This document shows positions 35,405-47,460 of a DNA stretch of 64,000 nucleotides, piece by piece (within the stretch, counting starts at the first letter, position 1; each line of letters opens with the position of its first letter). The DNA comes from Mycteria americana (Eukaryota; Chordata; Aves; Ciconiiformes; Ciconiidae), in NCBI RefSeq assembly GCF_035582795.1, contig NC_134368.1, forward strand, positions 38,741,501 through 38,805,500, read 5' to 3'. The notes under the pieces are model-generated. The model ran no database searches. It saw only the letters and a list, made by a program, of their open reading frames with translations, and had not been told where the DNA came from. The position numbers were made by a program, and so were the translations under genes.

Positions 35405-38400
35405 CTGTAGGTGGAAATCAATTTGAACTAAATTAACAGATTTTGATTTCTTTTTGTTCCTCTGATGAGCAGTGGGTCAGCCAAGTGTCTCCAGTACTAC
35501 AGAAAGACAGAGGGCACAATTCTACATTGGTAATGAGTGGTACAATCAGGATACTATACTTTATAGATTAAGAGCTGCTCTGAAAAATCTAATGAGGAGA
35601 TTCTGGAAGCTGAATTTTCAAGAAATCAAAGGCCCAGGACAGGCAATATATTCCTAGTTTGGATTAAAAAATAATGCATACTGAACCCCCTTTTTGAATC
35701 AAAGAACTTTCTGCTATAAGTTGTACAAGGTGACGTATTTCTTATTCTAACTCGATCTCCTGAGATGGTTCTTTGGAAAGGGACTAAATAGGAGTTTAGA
35801 AAGAGGTTCAAGTTGCTTCTGTTCTCCAGTGTCCATCCCTGACACACTTTCAGTCTACTCATCCTTAAATAAAAGAGCAGTTGCCAAGAGGAAGATGTGA
35901 GCAGAACTAGAATGCAAAAAGTCTCAAATGATTCACTTTCAGCATTTTCACTAAATCAGTTTCCTCAGAGAGTGATTAACTCCAGCACAGCAGAGGAAGA
36001 GACAGTAAGCTATTTTTGGTGGTATCACTCTACATTCCTCAGTGACTCTTAATTTTCTTGGCAGTTCAAGCAGTCCAAAGACTGGTCTCTAAATGAGTAC
36101 TAAACACAAGTACTTCTGCAATGAACCCATACGGTTCCAAGGAGCAAAAAATCTTACTACCTTCCCATAATGTGGTGTGATAGGTTCAGAATAAGTGATG
36201 TGTTTGGTTTTCTCGAGCTGGAATCCCATTCTATCAGCTTGCTGCCTGCTCCCTGCTGTATAACAACTGTCCTGTGGCTTCCTGGGGAATCCTAAACCTG
36301 ACTGGGGTGCCTGAAGCTATGAATGTCATCCAACATACTAGAATTAGTGTCTACTCCAGAATTAGAGTATAGCCTAATGAAATTAATTGCTCTCTAAAAG
36401 AAGTTACAGATAGTACTGGTCAGAGCTAGCTTTAGAATAATAATTATTTATAATAATAAAATGATAATGAAGAATAAGCTTACTTCATTTTCTCACAGCA
36501 AGAATTAAGTAGATTTGCCGTTCTAAAACCTGCTGCAGAACAGAAACATATCAGGAAAAGACAATTCTAACTCATCCACCAGGACCTGCCTTCAGTGGCT
36601 CAGTTTCTCAGCAAGCTTGAAAGACTGGACAATTAGCTTCTTAATGCCTTCAAGGCCCCTATGCCTTTACAACGCTACCTTTTCTAATCATCACATTAAA
36701 GATGGCCCTCAATCTTCTAGAGAAGAAAGGAGGATGGGCAAGAACTACTGGCTCCAATTAATGTGCTGCTTCTTTCTTGTGCTACAATGGCTTTTGTTTA
36801 CCCTATCAGTGAAAAGGCTTGCCTCTTCATGCCTAATAATTGTGTATGGTACATTATTCAACAATAAAGTGGATTACCTGGCTCTCCTCTATAGGTTATT
36901 GCCTTACTTTTTTTTGCAGGTTTTTGTTGACCTTAACAACAAAAGTATTCCAAAAACATATGCAATAATTACAAATTTTCTGCTTCTTTTGTATTACTTT
37001 CAGTGGCATAGCTGTTCACTTCCTCATATCCCAAATATTTAGAATTCATCTTTGCAGGTAGCATGAAAGGGTTCACTACCTCATCTGTGGAGAATGGCAG
37101 GAAGAAGTTTTCTTTCTTTAGCAGCTGACATTTTTCCTCATTATTTTCTTTCTGCCTCTCAAGGATTTCTAGTTACACTGCCTGGGTTGCCTGGCTTGAT
37201 TTCTCCACACCTTTAAGCTTCCCACCTTCAAACCCTTCAGGTTTTTCTGGAAAAGAGCTGTACACCTCAGGATATCCAGTCAGGCTGGGAAGGACCACCA
37301 AAGTACAGCACATCTACAAGGGTGTGCTAGAAACATAAAAGACACAAAGCATCCTCTACTGTCATTCATAGATTTCTTCATTAATGCTCCTTCTAAAAGG
37401 GGAAGGCTACACCCTCCCTGTGGAAGAGTGAGAGAAAGTGAAAAGCAAGGGTTTCTATGTCTGGTAAGGGACAGACGGCATAAACTTCCTTCAAGAAAAA
37501 CAGATGCTTAAAACAAACAGTGGTGGGATAACACATTAGTCTGGCACCACAGTATCTCTAGAACTGAAAGGACAAGTGACTGTAGCACCAGACTTGATAA
37601 TTACTTGGTGATACTATGTTGAGGGCAGTTCAGGGGCTAGATCTGGGTTCTTAAACTGTTTTATGGCTGACACAGCTCTCCTTTCTGTTCAACCATTAGA
37701 CCAGTTTTCTATCCCCAAACTTTCTTCCGCATTATCCACCCCTCCAGACCATGATTCCTACCTTATACTGTGAACACTGGGCTATACTGGGCAAAGCCCT
37801 AGTCCTGTACTTTTCATTTTTCATAGAATTTACAATTCATTTAAACCAGAAAACCAAAGCAGTACATAATACAAATGCTGACAAATAAATAGATTTTAAA
37901 AATTATTTTTAGCCATTGTAAGACTGCAGTATTCAGTTGCATCACAACATATGAATGAAACTGTTCTCCCCCCCAAAAAAAAAAAAATTAAAACTGAGTA
38001 AAACCAAAAGTTTGAAATCTACTTTAATCAAACTTTCACCATTAATTTGTATAAATGAAAATCTATGGTTAAAAGCTGAAGCTCCCCCACAATGAGCCAT
38101 CTTTCATTTACCTTTGAATTACTTGATTTTCACTTCTTATATTAATTTCCCTTGGAGTGAACAAAAACCAATATTGCTGCTTATGCTAGGTAGGTAGAAC
38201 TGGAACAATCACAAGACCGGTAAGTCAAAACAGGACGTGTGACAGGATTTCAGTGAGGAATGCCCTGGTTTTCATTTTGTTTTCCCCACAGTACTAAATA
38301 CTGGCTTCCTTGTTACTGAAGTGTGCAACCTACATTGGTACAACATCATCTAGAAAAATGCAGTGGATCAAAGTTCAATGGCATTTTTTAATGTTTCCCA

Positions 38401-40612
38401 AATAATAATGTTCATTTTTTACTTTCTTTGAAAAATGTCAAGCATAAGTGAAAAAACTCATAATTAAATATACTGCTAATATAATCCCTTCCCAAACCAA
38501 TACGCTCAATAAGAAAAAAAAAATCAACACAATCTTATCACAAATTAGAATTTCAATTGGGATCTGAATTCATGAAGAACATAAATAAAAGGAAAGATTA
38601 ACGCATAAAGTTACAACAAGTTTAATCTATTACTTTTCATCAAAATACAAATTATTAAACAACACTGCAGCACTGGACTCGGTGGTTTTACAAAGTTCAG
38701 TTTTTCCAGGGTAATGTTTTTCTGGTAACACAGTAGTATGATGATGTGCTTGAATCATTTGGATGTTAGACGTGGTTCATCACCATCTTAATTTACAGTA
38801 TTTCACACAAATAGTAAGTGTTACAAGCCTGGTGATATATTAGGACATTTAACTCATTGCATTGACATTTTTCTGCTTATTTGAACAAGAAAGAAAATAA
38901 GAGTTTTATTAAGCATTTGGATACTCAGAGATATAAAAACTAACCCTGATTTTTTTTTTGACCACAACTAATTCTGCGATTTTTGATCCACCATCTTGCT
39001 GAAGTAGCTTTGTAAAAAAGAATGCATGCTAAGGGCAAAAATAACAACAGATTATTAACTTGGGTGTGATACTGTTTGTAACCCAGACCCTTTGGATTCT
39101 AAATCCTTTGTACAGAATAATATCCATATTTTGTGCAATATGGCAAAGAGACGAAAACACAAACAAAAAAGCCCTAGAAAGAGCACAATCTTTATGAAGG
39201 CTACTGTATAAACATTTTGAAATGTTTATATGCCTGGCTTTTTGCAGACTGTAGTGCATATACCATTCATATAGGATGTACGTGCTTTTACAGTGTGAAC
39301 AGAGGAAAAAATGAAGATGTATTATGAACTTTATGAGTTAAGCAGTAAAGTATTTAAAAGAGTATTTTCTCAAGTCTTTAACAAGGTATATCAGCTATAT
39401 TTTAAAGTTACGCTAGCATAAATAAATGCAATGTACGCATTTGCTTTCTACATGCTTCTCCAGTTTGGAGAAGTCTTGGAGACTTGACTGGCCTTGCAAC
39501 AGCCTTGTTTATGGGCACAGATGAAGTGGCAGCCTAGGCTTGTATATGCTGCCTGTCATACCGACCTCCTTCAGAGAATTATGTTAACTGCCGGAAGCAC
39601 CAGACTACTGTTCTTCCCCTAACAAAATGGATGCTCCTACACAGCCTCCCTAAGGTTGGATGAAGGAAAATATATTCACATTGTTAATCTAAGCAACTAA
39701 CTGGGCTTTCATGGTGTAATTAGTGTTTGTACTGATCATCTAACAGGGAAAATTTTGAATTGCATATTTGACAATAGGTAAGTTCTACTGCTCCTACCTG
39801 TCTCATTGTCCAACCTATGGAGTTATTATATTGCTCTAGGATACCCTGCAAGGATCAGCAGGAGAATATATTAGTCTGAGGATGTAGAAATTATAGAATT
39901 GCAGCTGGCCTGATGGCAACCATAGTTAAAAACATTATATGAACAGCTGCCCCAATAGGAAGTCATCCACAAGGACATGTTTTTTGCAAAAAAAAAAAGC
40001 ATTAAAAAATACTTTGCTAGTTTTTATTTTTCTTCCCCTTCCAAAACTAGCAGCTGGTTAGGATTTCCACTTTGTCTCATTCATAAAACAAAAGCCTGAT
40101 AGCATGGGTTCACAGGTAGAGTCTTGGCTTGGGGAAAAGAGTGGCACGCAATATTTCAGCACTGTTTGCCTCGATCATTTAAACAATGGAAGATGTGTGA
40201 AAACATCATTAAGTAGTGACTGCTATGAACCTTGCTTTCTGCACATTGCAGTAGTAATACAAGTAGAGAATTTCCCACATTTGGTAATCTGTCCAGAAGC
40301 AGGAATAAATAACCTACAACTAATGTTTAATATGCTTGATATACCATGCTAGTCAATGAGGTGAAGATTAATGAAAACAAAAAGTTTTATTTCTTTATCT
40401 TGTGAGAGATGAAGATTTGGATTTGGAAACACAAATTATTTAAATCTTAAAATTACGGAAGTGCATTAACAAAAACCAGTCTTTCTAAAGATCACATTTC
40501 CAATTACTTTCTTACAACAAAGATTGCTCTGCTCTTGCAAAAACTGTGACTATGATGGAATAAGCTATTCCAAGATTTTAACAGTGTACCCTTTATAAAT
40601 GGACTAAAATGC
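35405..40612. other. Non-coding AT-rich stretch
   Basis: No gene or recognised repeat was seen. The longest open frame (36617-37042, 141 codons) gives a hydrophobic, Phe/Leu/Tyr-rich product without domain signature, typical of T-rich random sequence. Confidence 0.45.
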
Positions 40613-41288
40613 TGTGTGGGACATAATGGGCAGAGCTTTGCTAGTGGGGGTCTGCAGAGTACCATGTGTGGGAGAAGGCCAGGGATGCTCTGCTCCAGGA
40701 ACCACTGGTTCCTGCTGGCTCTGTCATGGACAAAACTGACCTACCGCATGCCAAAGCTGGATTCCATCATGGGAACATACAGCACCTCTGTGAAAACATG
40801 TTCAAGAAAGAGTGGTAACTTCTAGGGGCAGGAGACACTCAAGCAGGGGACGACACATGGAAGATGACCCAGGATGAGGTGCGCCTCTGAGGGGAGCTGT
40901 CCCCCATGGAGGAAACCCTGCCAGAGCAGGCAGATGCTCCTCAGAGGGTCTGCAGCTGGTGGGGGAATTCATGCCAGAGCAGGTGAAAGGAGTATAAAAC
41001 AAAGAGCGGCAAAAGGAAGGAGATGCTGCACACTGACCCCAATCTCCAGGACTATCCATCGCCTCAAGGAAGGGACCGAGTGCAACGTGTGGTGCGAGGC
41101 TTTGGAGGTGAGGAAGGGGGAAGGAGAGGTGTCTGGAGTGAAGGTGAGGTGTTTTCTCTAACTTTTTGTTTGTCTTCTTTCTTTCTCAATAGTGGAATCA
41201 GTAATGAAAAGCTTATGTTAATTGGCAATAAATTAAGTGAATTTCCCTGACTTGAGACTGTTTTACCCTGTGGTAAATGCCCACCACA
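40613..41288 (+). mobile_element. Avian endogenous retrovirus LTR, internally deleted
   Basis: This matches a long bird ERV LTR family that I recognise. The opening is TGTGTGGGACATAATGGGCAGAGC-like. The middle has GC-rich 'GGAGCAGG'-type repeats (about 40900-40985) and a TATA-like box (GAGTATAAAACAAAG near 40988), followed by an 'ACTGACCCCAATC' block. The 3' part reads AATTGGCAATAAATTAAG, with AATAAA at 41227-41232, then 'TTGAGACTGTTTTACCC'. It ends CCACCACA, the expected LTR end, but the segment normally lying between 'CCCGTGA' and that terminus is missing, so there is an internal deletion near 41270. No viral coding sequence adjoins it. Open frames over it (40802-41300) are incidental. Confidence 0.8.
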
Positions 41289-41812
41289 AGAAAATAACAT
41301 TCATTCTGAGTATGCAAAGGAGGATTCAGAATCATACATTTCTTTAACTTTCTACTGTTTTCAGATTATGCAAAATTGAGATTGATATAGTATTCATCTA
41401 TTTGTGTGAAATGAAACCATTCAGGAAAACAGACACAGTTGGTTAGATAATGGAGATCTGTAAGAATACAAATACTTCTATTTTTGTCAAATTTACGGTT
41501 TGAGATTAAAGAAAATTGTAATTGTTTCCACAACTCCCATGCTGATATTTGTGAAATGGATGACTCAATTTCAATTTTTGGAATAAAAATTTGTTATTCC
41601 TTTTATAATAAATTATATATTATATTTTTAAAAAATCCATGGTGAAACAGATTAGCCTACCTGTTAACTTGCACTGAGTCATTTATAATGCCTTTAGTAA
41701 AATTGAAGTAAATGTCACTGTGTAGAAATAATATTATTTGGTCTGCTGTTCAAACCTGACTTGTCTGTGAGATACATTCAGCATCTGAACACTTAATGTG
41801 TTTTGGGTGATT

Positions 41813-41874
41813 AAGGTAGATCGTGCCACATGGCCAAATGCCTAAGGTAGATCATACTATATGGCCAAATGTCT
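41813..41874. repeat. 31-bp tandem duplication
   Basis: Two adjacent 31-bp units (41813-41843 and 41844-41874) share AAGGTAGATC at the start and GGCCAAATG near the end. They differ at about five positions, so the duplication is not recent. Confidence 0.9.
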
Positions 41875-42855
41875 AAGTCAGCGTCTAGAAGTTGGAACAG
41901 AGGAGTTTTAGCAGCTACTCTGAGACAGAGATATGGCTAATACCCTGAAGGGAAAGTCCTGAAGACTAGGGGTTAAGAAAGGAAAATGTTAACTTGAGAA
42001 GAGGGATTGCAGAGAGGAGATAGCCAGAAGATGTTCATGCTCACCAAGGCATCGAATCCTCAGTCTTGGTGAAGAATTTATCATTAGAGGATAGAAACAG
42101 AAAGATACAGGTCTGGGCACCTCTCATTTAATCTTCAGCCTTTCAGGAGGCCTGCATCCATTGCTTAGCTTCAGATAACACACGAATCAATATAGGACTA
42201 TATTAAGAGATGGAACGAGATAAAACATGTTATTACTTTAGCAATTATAAGGGACAACTGTTGGGCAGAATTACACAGCTTACCTTAATTATAGTAAAAG
42301 GAAATAAGATGATGAAGACACATTAGAGATGAAAAGACTATCAGAAATGAGCTTGTATTTTAAAAGAGAAAAGGCAAAAAGCCAGCTGTTGCAAACTAGC
42401 CAATAGATGATTTGATTTTTGACTTGGACAACTTTATATTTCTTTGGGATATATTCATTACCTTGGGATAATTTAATTTAATAATGGATTAGGATAATTT
42501 TATACTAGTGATAAGATAAGGTTTCTGAATTGAGACTGTGTTCATCTGGCATTTAACCTGTTTTCATGGGAAAATTTCTGATCTGCAGATGTCCAGTAAC
42601 CTTCTTTGAAACTTACTTTCTGAATTTAGTTAAACAAGACATTCCCTTATGGCTTCATTTCCTATTAGCATTCTTGGAAGTAAATTTTCAGTTTTAAACA
42701 GGAACACGTACTCCACCTTCAGTTTTTGTTTTCCTTATTATCCCCCTAATCCTAAAATGCATTAATTCCATGCAATCTAACACATGAATCTTCCATATCA
42801 TATCTGCATTACATTGATCTTTATTTGTGCATCACATTGTCTGTTTAAAGTTAAA

Positions 42856-42876
42856 ATTGATTTTTAAAAAATCAAT
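42856..42876. repeat. 21-bp A/T palindrome
   Basis: ATTGATTTTT, a single A, then the exact reverse complement. The palindrome is perfect but of low complexity. Confidence 0.9.
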
Positions 42877-45800
42877 TACTGAGAGAGTCTACTTTCCTTC
42901 AATTTTCTTGATTCCCAGGTGCCACCTGAGAGGCCAAAAGGGGACTTAAAAGGTAGAACATTTCATGGTTCTTAAGACAGCATCTACTGAAAGAGATTTT
43001 TCATCATCTTAATGTAAATAAGATGTAATAGTCATTGACAGTTAAAAAGAGGTATCGGTAAACCAGACAGTAGAATGAACAGCAGGACAATGTGTTATGT
43101 TTCTCAGTGCAAAAATACAAGCTGTACCTGCAAAACTGTTTTAGCTAGAAAAATTGTTGGGTTAAGCACAAGCCTAAATAGACGATGGCTTCAAATATTC
43201 AAGAGATCAACAAAGAGGTGCTCCTTTTGGCTTTTAGATACATAAAAAAACCCCTTGTTCAAGTATGTTTTTTTTTAAATTACCTCCATGGTACAGTTCG
43301 ATATCAATTTTTAAGCAGATTATTGAATTTCACAGGAAAGGTAACATACTTCCATACTTGGTTTAAAATAAAATTAATAAGCTCAAGCCCGTATACAGGG
43401 TCTATCAGCTTGTTGAAAGATCAACTTAAGGGCCTGTCTAAACTTTCAGACAGGACACCTCTTCAAGAAGTATGATGGGTGCAACCTAGAAAGAGTGTGA
43501 TTAAAGATTCAAAGAAATTCAAAGGAAGACCCTGGTTCCTCCTGGAAATTCCTTCATATAATGACCTATTTGACTTTTCAGTCGAATTCCCAAATGCCAA
43601 AAAAGCTATGGTCGTGTTCTTCTGTCCCCAACTCATCTAAGCAGCCTAGTAATTAACCGGGAAGAACTGGAAGCAGAGGAGTTTCCTGATCTCAGTTAGA
43701 ACACTGATCATAATAAACTGCTTCACTAAACAGTTTTTGTTCCCAAATGCTGAGACTGAAACAAATGTACAGTGATCAGTAAAAGAAAGTTGCGTGTGGT
43801 GATGCATTCTAGTGTTTAAAAAAGAAAAGAAAAAGTTTAAAAATACTATCTAGCCAGTTGTGGCTTCACTGCAAAGAATGTAGTTTGCTAAATGTAGTAA
43901 TGCAATTTTTGTGATTTCTTAAGGAAAAAACATTTTTAGAAAGTGTTTTTTGTACTTAATGCTCACATTTCTTTTTCTTCCCTTGCACTTTTTCACTTTT
44001 TTTGAAGGATTGACTCTCTTTTGTGCAGTATGGTTGATAATTGGTGATCTTTTCAGCAAGACTTTTTGCATGGATTTTTTTAAGCAATACTGTTTTTGAA
44101 AACTGTAGAAATGTTGATAGTGATTGAGATCTGTATCATATTTGTCTCAAGTGTTAATCTCTATCAGTGAATATGGCAAATATAAGTGATGTTGCATAGG
44201 TGATGGTCATATGACTGAGCAAGCACTGTTTTAACTTCTGTCCTGACAACCTTAGGAGATTGATTTCGGAGTCTGAAAACCAAAATTAGATGTAAAAAGA
44301 GTTCCCAGATATTATCTGGTTTTGTATAAATGGCAATCACAGTAAAATTTAGAGATATTAATTAACCATCAACACCTGCAATCAAAATATTAATGTCTCA
44401 AATGACTACAAAAAAATGCAAGTATACACAATAAACATTTTCAAAGTACTGTTATTAACTATACTTGACACTGAATTCTTACTTTCTGTTATAGACTGTC
44501 AACCCACTAATAGCAACTAAAAAAAAAAAAGCTAAGAGATTTCTCTCAGCATTTTCTTATTTCAGCTTTTACCCAAAACCTTAATGTCTACATTTCCATG
44601 ATTTTTTTCACACTTTCCAGACGTCATTACCTTATAAAATGTTAGTCTTTAAATTCAGCTTACAGTTTCTGGAACAATTAAACATACAAATAAATTTTTA
44701 TTAATTTGCAATACTTGATTTTTTTCATATAAAATATTAAATAAAGAATAACATAACACTACATACTTCTCTACTACATTTTTAAAAGATATCATCAAAC
44801 TCTCTTCTCTTTCTTCTTTCTCTTTCTAATCCTTACACAGACTGGCAACCAGAATTACGATTTGTTTAGAAGCCTGAGAGACTGTAAGAATCTTCTGGGG
44901 AAAGAGTGTGAGAATTAATACTAGATAAACTAAAGCTGGAAATTAAGTTTGAATCTACATTTTTTCTCCTTTTTTTTTTTGAGTGATATCAGCTGAATCT
45001 ATCAGTTAAGACAGACTGCATCATTCTATCAGGTAGTCACTCAGGCCTTAATCCTAACAGTCATTTTAAAGTCCAGGTTTTGGCTGAGATAGCAATTCAG
45101 TTCACACCCAGATGGCCAGCACATTGAAAATCAGTTTGAAAGGTGAATTTCAGAGTTTAGGAAGTGAGGAACAATGTAAACTCTCTAACACACACTGGCT
45201 TTCAAGAATACTTTCTTCATGTAGTCCATTTCTAATACAGAACCTACTAAATTCTCTGGGCAGAGCATCTGTTTTTCTGCATAAGTACATGCTTCTGCAA
45301 GCCAATATGCATATGATGGATTATTTGTTTAGTAATGAAGAGATACATGTTAATATGTACCATAGAAAAAGTAACGATAAATAAAATCAAAATGCCATTG
45401 GTCTAATTTTTAAAAGCAAAATATGTAGAAGTATCTAGGAATATTCCTAAATTGGGGATTAGAAACCAGGTAATTCAATATAAGACATATAAATGCTGAT
45501 TAGCTAGCCAGGAAAAAAAGCCCTATCCAGTAAATGGACTCTTATTTTATCTCATTTTGAACTGGAGAGTAAACCGGCATGGAGTACTGCATGTAAAAGC
45601 CATCTAGGTACAATCAAAAGTCATTTTCATCAGCACAGATGTCCCAAATTGACCACCATAATGTGGTGGATTAAATGGGTCCTGGAATTAATCACATATG
45701 AAAGAAGTTCTCTTGAATGGTGGAATCATATGGGACCTCCACCTGCTGAGATGCTATCGATGCACTATCTGAACAGCTTTCTAAAATGCTGAAAATAAGT

Positions 45801-47234
45801 CTTTGTCTTGGAACATTTTTCACTCAGAATTTGAAGAACACAGGCAAATATGGCAAGGAATACTAACTGTATGCAATTAACTATTTTAAAAGGCAAATAA
45901 ATCTGGCATAGCAGAGTCTATTCAGTCAAAATGAAGAGTTTTTAGTAATTTCTAATCTCAGTAATTAAAGACTTGATTGTATAACATAGGGCAAACGAAA
46001 AGAACAGCAAAAAAAGAACCATCAGAGAGAAATGGCAAGGGGTACTGTTGTGTTTTTCTCTCTGCTTTTCTCAAACTGCAAAATCTATTCAAGCTAGGGG
46101 ACCGGAAAGCAAATGTCATGTTTGCAAAACAAAAGAGGAAAACATCACCAGATTCATAGGACATATGAATAAATTTAAATCGATTTGATCTTCTGTGCAA
46201 AATCTATAGTGAGCTAATGTAACTTCCAAGGTGGGTCGAAGAAGCATATCAGCATGGTAAAGTGTCATCACGTGAGTCAATACAGAATCCATGAGCATCG
46301 GTCATTAGGGGCAACAGCATGGAGGACAGGCTTTAAAATATGACCTTGGGTACACAGAATTTGTTTTTAAAATGTAAATATAAGGGGGAATGATGCAATC
46401 ATAATTTAAAAAAATGCCCCTGTCTAGATGAGATTCAATATGTATTAGATATAAGTATATAGAGAGACAGAATAATATTGTAAATGTGATCACTGTTAGT
46501 TTAGTTTTATCCCGTTTACTTTACATACATTTAGGCTTTTTACAAAAATTAACCTAAATGGCATACATGACTCGGCTTCAAATGCTTTGCCACCTCTCCT
46601 TTTTTCATGAGGCCACTAGCATGCCTCCCTAGAAACATGTGCAGTGGCACCTCTCTACGACATTTTCAGAGGATTCAAGAAATTTCCTTCTCCCCTTACA
46701 TGCTTCCCTAGAGTTAAGACCTTTAATCTTAATCAATCCTTTATAATTTTTCCTGACTAAATGAGAGTAGAGCCCAAGTGATTTTTATGTTTCCTCTGAG
46801 GCTTTGAAAAGTGTATCTTGGCTGTGTTGGGAAAACAACTATCACCTACCTATACCAGGGAACCTGACCCAGTACCAACTAGAAAATTTCTAAGAATGGA
46901 ATTGATTGTCAAAACCATAAAAGAGATCAATGATTGGGGCAACCATCTGGCAAGGGCTTAAAGTCCTCTCTTTCCTTAAATCAGACCAAACACCTCAACT
47001 GAGTACCACACCCATCAAGGCAATCAGTTTTTCCTCATCATGATGATATGAACTATTTATACAAAACAGAACAGTTCCAACATGAGTAGATTGAGAAAGA
47101 GCATCCCTCAAATAATGAAGAACTGTTAAGGCATTCCCACCAGGTTTAAATTCCTGATTTCATCTCCTCAATCTAAAACCATTAGACTTATTCAGAAAGC
47201 AAAATGAAAAGAGACAGACTTTGAGATGCTGACC

Positions 47235-47460
47235 ATGAAACATAATATAAAATCAGGTGCAATGCGTTCAACTAACACTCCACCTAACCCAACGTTCTGC
47301 CTCCAGTAGTGGCCAACAACAGACACTTCTGGAAGAGGGTAAGCACAGGGCAGATGTATGGAAATACTTTTCCAAAAGCCTGAGTTAACCTCCAGCAATT
47401 TATTGGCCAGGGTCTCCCTGAGCAGGGGCTGATGCTTTCTGTGGGCCAAACCATTCACAT
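47235..47460 (-). mobile_element. CR1 LINE 3'-end fragment
   Basis: Read on the minus strand, the order of blocks is that of a CR1 3'UTR. It opens with 'GGGAGACCCTGGCCAATAAATTGCTGGAGG'-type sequence (near 47420-47390), then 'TGCCCTGTGCTTACCCTCTTCC' (near 47350), and then the characteristic 'TGTTGGCCACTACTGGAGGCAG' and 'GTTGGGTTAGGTGG' blocks (near 47315-47280). The terminal tail repeat is not preserved. It is non-coding, decayed and of the opposite orientation to the copies at 15-16 kb. Confidence 0.65.

Larger units (their letters stand above)
41289..47234. other. Non-coding AT-rich stretch
   Basis: No gene was recognised. It includes the tandem 31-bp duplication at 41813-41874, a 21-bp A/T palindrome (42856-42876), and a short pyrimidine tract near 44800-44830. 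Confidence 0.45.

Noticed and set aside
36617..37042. 141-codon + frame with hydrophobic segments resembling a membrane protein
   Set aside because: Hydrophobicity follows from T-rich codons. There is no domain, no splice context and no compositional change from the flanks.
39721..39776. 31-nt exon-like segment before GTAAGTTC
   Set aside because: The upstream AG lacks a pyrimidine tract, and the donor alone is not sufficient.
40802..41300. Several 75-95-codon frames on both strands
   Set aside because: They lie wholly inside the GC-richer LTR, which is non-coding.
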